A stretch of 44,168 nucleotides of DNA, taken from the NCBI GenBank assembly GCA_040877415.1, contig JBBDNV010000003.1, positions 1 to 44,168 of the forward strand. The letters run 5' to 3'. Position numbers and translations under genes: made by a program. This document shows, piece by piece, positions 41,566-44,168 of this stretch (position 1 is its first letter; each line of letters begins with the position of its first letter). The notes under the pieces are model-generated. The model ran no database searches, was not told where the DNA came from, and saw only the letters and a program-made list of their open reading frames with translations. This DNA is from JBBDNV01 sp040877415. Lineage in GTDB: Bacteria > Planctomycetota > Planctomycetia > Pirellulales > PALSA-1355.

Positions 41566-42981
41566 ATGAAGCAATCAGTCCACCAACCCGCCGCGATCCA
41601 GCATCCCGGCGAAGATTCCTCCAACGAATTTCGCCGCCGCGCTTCCCTCGTCGAACCACGAGCGCTGCGAACCTATACGCCCAGCCTGGCCGTGCTCGCC
41701 AAAAGCGAAGGCTGCTATCACTGGACCCCCGAGGGGCGCAAGCTGGCCGATTTCAGCTCCGGAGTGCTGGTGGCGAACCTGGGCCACAACCCAACGCGCT
41801 GGTGGAAGCGCGTGTTGGGGTATCTCGGGCTCGACAAGCTGCCGACGGCGGGCGATTTTTTTCCCGCTGCCACGCTCACGTCGTACAATGCCGTGACTCC
41901 GCTGGAAGTCGAGGCGTCCGAGCGGCTGCTGGCCAATCTGCGGTCCCAGCCGGGCGGCGCTCGGATGCAACAAGTGATGTGGGCCGCCACCGGCAGCGAG
42001 GCGATTCAAAAAGCGATTTGGGCCGCGCTCGATCGTCGCGAAGGCGAAGACGTCATCCTGGCCACGCGCCACGGCTTTCACGGAAAAAAGGGGCTCGCCG
42101 GCGCCGTAACCGGCAGCGAAACCGATCCCGAACGCGACGGGCGCGTCCGCTTTATCAGCTTTCCGACCCACCAGTGCGCTAGCGTCGAGCGCCGCCGCCA
42201 GCCGCTCGATCTGGCCCCCTACGAAAACGAGCTGGCGGGCCTGGCGGCTGAATTCGGCAAGCGGATCTGCTGCCTGGTGACCGAGCCCTACCTGGGCGGC
42301 GGCGGCTCCTACCATCCGCAAAAAGAATACCTGCAACTGCTCGTGCGCTTCTGCCGCCAGCACGACGTCGTGTTCATCCTCGACGAGGTGCAATCGAATT
42401 TCGGCCGCACCGGCCAGATGTACGCTTTTACGCACTACGGCATCGAGCCCGACGTCGTGATCTTGGGCAAAGGATTGGGCAACGGCATTGCTGTCGATGC
42501 CGCGGTGGGCCGCGCCGATCTGTTCGCTCGCATGCACTACGGCGAAGGTTCCGACACCTGGAGCGCTTCGCCCCTTGCGTGTGCCGCCGTGCTGGCCACG
42601 CTCGACGAATTCGAGTCGACCGACGTCTTGGCGCACGCCCGGCAATTGGCCCAGGTGATCGAAGCGGGCCTCTGCCGGTTGTGCGAATTGGAAATCGTGG
42701 CCGGCGTGCGCGGCGAGGGGGTCGTGTGGGGCGTCGAATGCGCGGGCGTCGAAAACCACGGGGCCGACGACGTGGCCAACGCCTGCGTCGAAGCCTGTTA
42801 CCTCGGCGATCGATCGGGCCGGGCGATTCACCTGCTCGGTCCCTTGGCCGGAAAAGTCCTGCGCGTCAGCCCGCCCTTGGTGATGCCGCTCGTTGACGCG
42901 CAGAAGTATCTCGACGTCATGTACGACCTTTTCACCACCGTCGAGCGAAAGCTGGCAGCAGCGCCCGCTCAGGGACGCTGA
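41566..42981 (+). CDS. Class III PLP-dependent aminotransferase
   Basis: Fold-type I aminotransferase of 471 residues, of the acetylornithine/4-aminobutyrate group. Cofactor motifs: VMWAATGSEAIQKAIWAA (phosphate side), HGFHGKKGLAGA, FILDEVQSNFGRTGQM (Asp for the pyridine N) and the Schiff-base Lys in VILGKGLGNGIAVDA. Nearest substrate cannot be fixed by eye. The ATG at 41566 has no clear Shine-Dalgarno; an extended frame from 41488 exists but runs through a palindromic repeat. The upstream gap 41393-41565 holds a degenerate family E arm (41401-41419), repeat D and repeat F. Confidence 0.92.
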   Translation: MKQSVHQPAAIQHPGEDSSNEFRRRASLVEPRALRTYTPSLAVLAKSEGCYHWTPEGRKLADFSSGVLVANLGHNPTRWWKRVLGYLGLDKLPTAGDFFPAATLTSYNAVTPLEVEASERLLANLRSQPGGARMQQVMWAATGSEAIQKAIWAALDRREGEDVILATRHGFHGKKGLAGAVTGSETDPERDGRVRFISFPTHQCASVERRRQPLDLAPYENELAGLAAEFGKRICCLVTEPYLGGGGSYHPQKEYLQLLVRFCRQHDVVFILDEVQSNFGRTGQMYAFTHYGIEPDVVILGKGLGNGIAVDAAVGRADLFARMHYGEGSDTWSASPLACAAVLATLDEFESTDVLAHARQLAQVIEAGLCRLCELEIVAGVRGEGVVWGVECAGVENHGADDVANACVEACYLGDRSGRAIHLLGPLAGKVLRVSPPLVMPLVDAQKYLDVMYDLFTTVERKLAAAPAQGR

Positions 42982-42994
42982 AACGCTGCTAGCG

Positions 42995-43351
42995 CTACGG
43001 CTTTTCGTACGTCACGGTGACGTTCGCCGTGATTCCGCCCCGCGGCGTAAAGGAAGCCGCCAGCGTCATGCGCCGCGGCTCGACCACTGCGACCAGGTCG
43101 TCGAGGATGCGGTTCGTCGCGTGCTCGTAAAAAATTCCCTCATTGCGGAATTGCTGCAGATACAGTTTCAGGCTCTTCAGCTCCACGCACTTCGCGTCCG
43201 GCGCGTAGGTGAACAAGAGCACGCCGAAGTCGGGCTGGCCCGTCTTCGGGCAAACGCTCGTGAACTCCCCGCAGCGGATTTCGATCGTGTAATCCCGATC
43301 GGGGAATTCGTTGGGAAACGTCTCCAGAGCTTTTCGAAAGTCGTCGGCCAT
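42995..43351 (-). CDS. queF: NADPH-dependent 7-cyano-7-deazaguanine (preQ0) reductase
   Basis: Type I (short) QueF of 118 residues, reducing preQ0 to preQ1 in queuosine synthesis. The catalytic Cys and Asp lie in EFTSVCPKTGQPDFG, and the QueF substrate/NADPH motif is CVELKSLKLYLQQFRNEG; ATNRILDDLVAVVEPRRM follows. The ATG at 43351 has AAAGGA 6 nt upstream; a longer frame with another Met is unneeded. Convergent with the aminotransferase (13 nt apart) and divergent from queC, whose product makes its substrate. Confidence 0.96.
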   Translation of the reverse strand: MADDFRKALETFPNEFPDRDYTIEIRCGEFTSVCPKTGQPDFGVLLFTYAPDAKCVELKSLKLYLQQFRNEGIFYEHATNRILDDLVAVVEPRRMTLAASFTPRGGITANVTVTYEKP

Positions 43352-43477
43352 GTCCGGTCCTTTCGCTACCGCTACCATTGTGGCATCATGATCGGAGGGA
43401 GGGAACCAGCGCGGCAGGATGATCGAAACGTTTAGCCCCAGGCCCAGCGGGCCGGGAGGCACTGGCGAAGGCTTTGC

Positions 43478-44167
43478 ATGTCCCCACCCGCAGTCATCTT
43501 GCTTTCCGGCGGGCTCGATTCGGCCACCACGGCGGCCGTTGCGCGCTCGGAAGGATTTGATTTGTACGCACTGTCGTTCGACTACGGCCAGCGGCATCGC
43601 GTCGAGCTGGACGCGGCCCGGCGGGTGGGCGAAAGTCTGGGCGTGAAGCGGCACGTGACGCTCTCGATCGACTTGCGCGAGTTTGGCGCAAGCGCGCTGA
43701 CGGCCGCCATCGACGTGCCCAAGGGACGCACCGCCGCCGAAATGCAGCACGGAATTCCGATCACCTACGTGCCGGCCCGCAACACGGTGTTTCTTGCGCT
43801 GGCTTTGGGTTTTGCCGAAGTGCACGGCGCGGCCGACATTTTCATCGGCGTCAACGCCGTCGATTACAGCGGCTATCCCGATTGCCGGCCGGAGTACATC
43901 GCGGCGTTTCAGCAAATGGCCAACCTGGCCACCAAGGCGTCGGTGCAAGGAAAGCTGCGGTTCAGAATACATTCGCCGCTTGTCAACATGTCGAAAGCCG
44001 AGATCATTCGCACCGGCACGCGGCTGGGCGTCGATTACAGCTTGACGCGAAGCTGCTACGATCCCGACGCCGCCGGAGCGGCCTGCGGCGGTTGCGATGC
44101 GTGCACGCTGCGCCTGGCGGGTTTTGCGGAGGCGGGCCTCGCCGATCCGGCGCCGTATCGACCATGA
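43478..44167 (+). CDS. queC: 7-cyano-7-deazaguanine synthase
   Basis: ATP-dependent enzyme that converts carboxy-deazaguanine to preQ0, the step before QueF. 229 residues, complete up to the TGA just before the window end. The PP-loop reads LLSGGLDSATT; YALSFDYGQRHRVEL, VPARNTVFLALAL and INVNAVDYSGYPDCRPEY-like GVNAVDYSGYPDCRPEYI follow. The zinc site uses Cys in SCYDPDAAGAACGGCDAC. GAAGG lies 6 nt before the ATG. It shares a 126-nt divergent region with queF; I see no preQ1 riboswitch there. Confidence 0.96.
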   Translation: MSPPAVILLSGGLDSATTAAVARSEGFDLYALSFDYGQRHRVELDAARRVGESLGVKRHVTLSIDLREFGASALTAAIDVPKGRTAAEMQHGIPITYVPARNTVFLALALGFAEVHGAADIFIGVNAVDYSGYPDCRPEYIAAFQQMANLATKASVQGKLRFRIHSPLVNMSKAEIIRTGTRLGVDYSLTRSCYDPDAAGAACGGCDACTLRLAGFAEAGLADPAPYRP

Positions 44168-44168
44168 A

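Noticed and set aside
43352..43477. preQ1 riboswitch between queF and queC
   Set aside because: No preQ1-type hairpin and A-rich tail is visible, and the region is divergent and only 126 nt long.

Overview
The window looks like a draft contig from a high-GC planctomycete, most likely of the Pirellulales type. The reasons are a DUF1559 protein with the H-x9-DG ending, a giant FHA-like/coiled-coil protein, NagB fused to a PIG-L deacetylase, an MlaEFD lipid-transport set, and many short palindromic repeats in the intergenic gaps. A run of ten N beside a poly-C tract near 22.25 kb marks an assembly join. I see no rRNA, tRNA, CRISPR array, transposase or phage gene.

Layout. 0-5.7 kb: the 3' part of clpC with a strong terminator, then the mlaE-mlaF-mlaD transporter. 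5.7-12.8 kb: a PEGA lipoprotein, a PP2C phosphatase with a membrane anchor, a GT87-type membrane protein, and a histidine kinase/sigma-54 response regulator pair. 13-19.8 kb: lexA, then a heavy-metal RND efflux cluster made of a 16-Cys secreted protein, an adaptor with a Cys/His module, the RND pump and a Cys/His lipoprotein. 20-24.4 kb: repeats, NagB-PIG-L, the gap, a DUF1559 protein and proB. 24.5-33 kb: purF, then the leftward genes trmB, rhomboid, fabZ-like, a 32-residue basic microprotein and trpD, followed by a nucleoside hydrolase, an HtrA-like protease and a DksA-like zinc protein. 33.6-38.9 kb: a 1560-residue FHA-like/coiled-coil protein overlapping a small two-helix membrane protein. 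38.9-44.2 kb: a sugar isomerase, a Gfo/Idh oxidoreductase, a class III aminotransferase, and convergent/divergent queF and queC of queuosine synthesis.

The most interesting items are these. (1) The coiled-coil protein is built from 113-residue tandem units whose length variants (106 and 70) fit whole heptad/hendecad blocks, and it is coupled to a membrane partner. (2) A C-x2-H-x6-C-x2-C metal-knuckle motif is shared by the RND adaptor and the cluster's terminal lipoprotein. (3) A 32-residue, 44% Lys/Arg microprotein has a near-consensus promoter and a Shine-Dalgarno. (4) Palindromic repeats supply the TAG stop codons of lexA and purF. (5) A response regulator has a good Shine-Dalgarno placed before an ATC codon instead of ATG. 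All functional calls come from motif recognition by eye; no database search was run.
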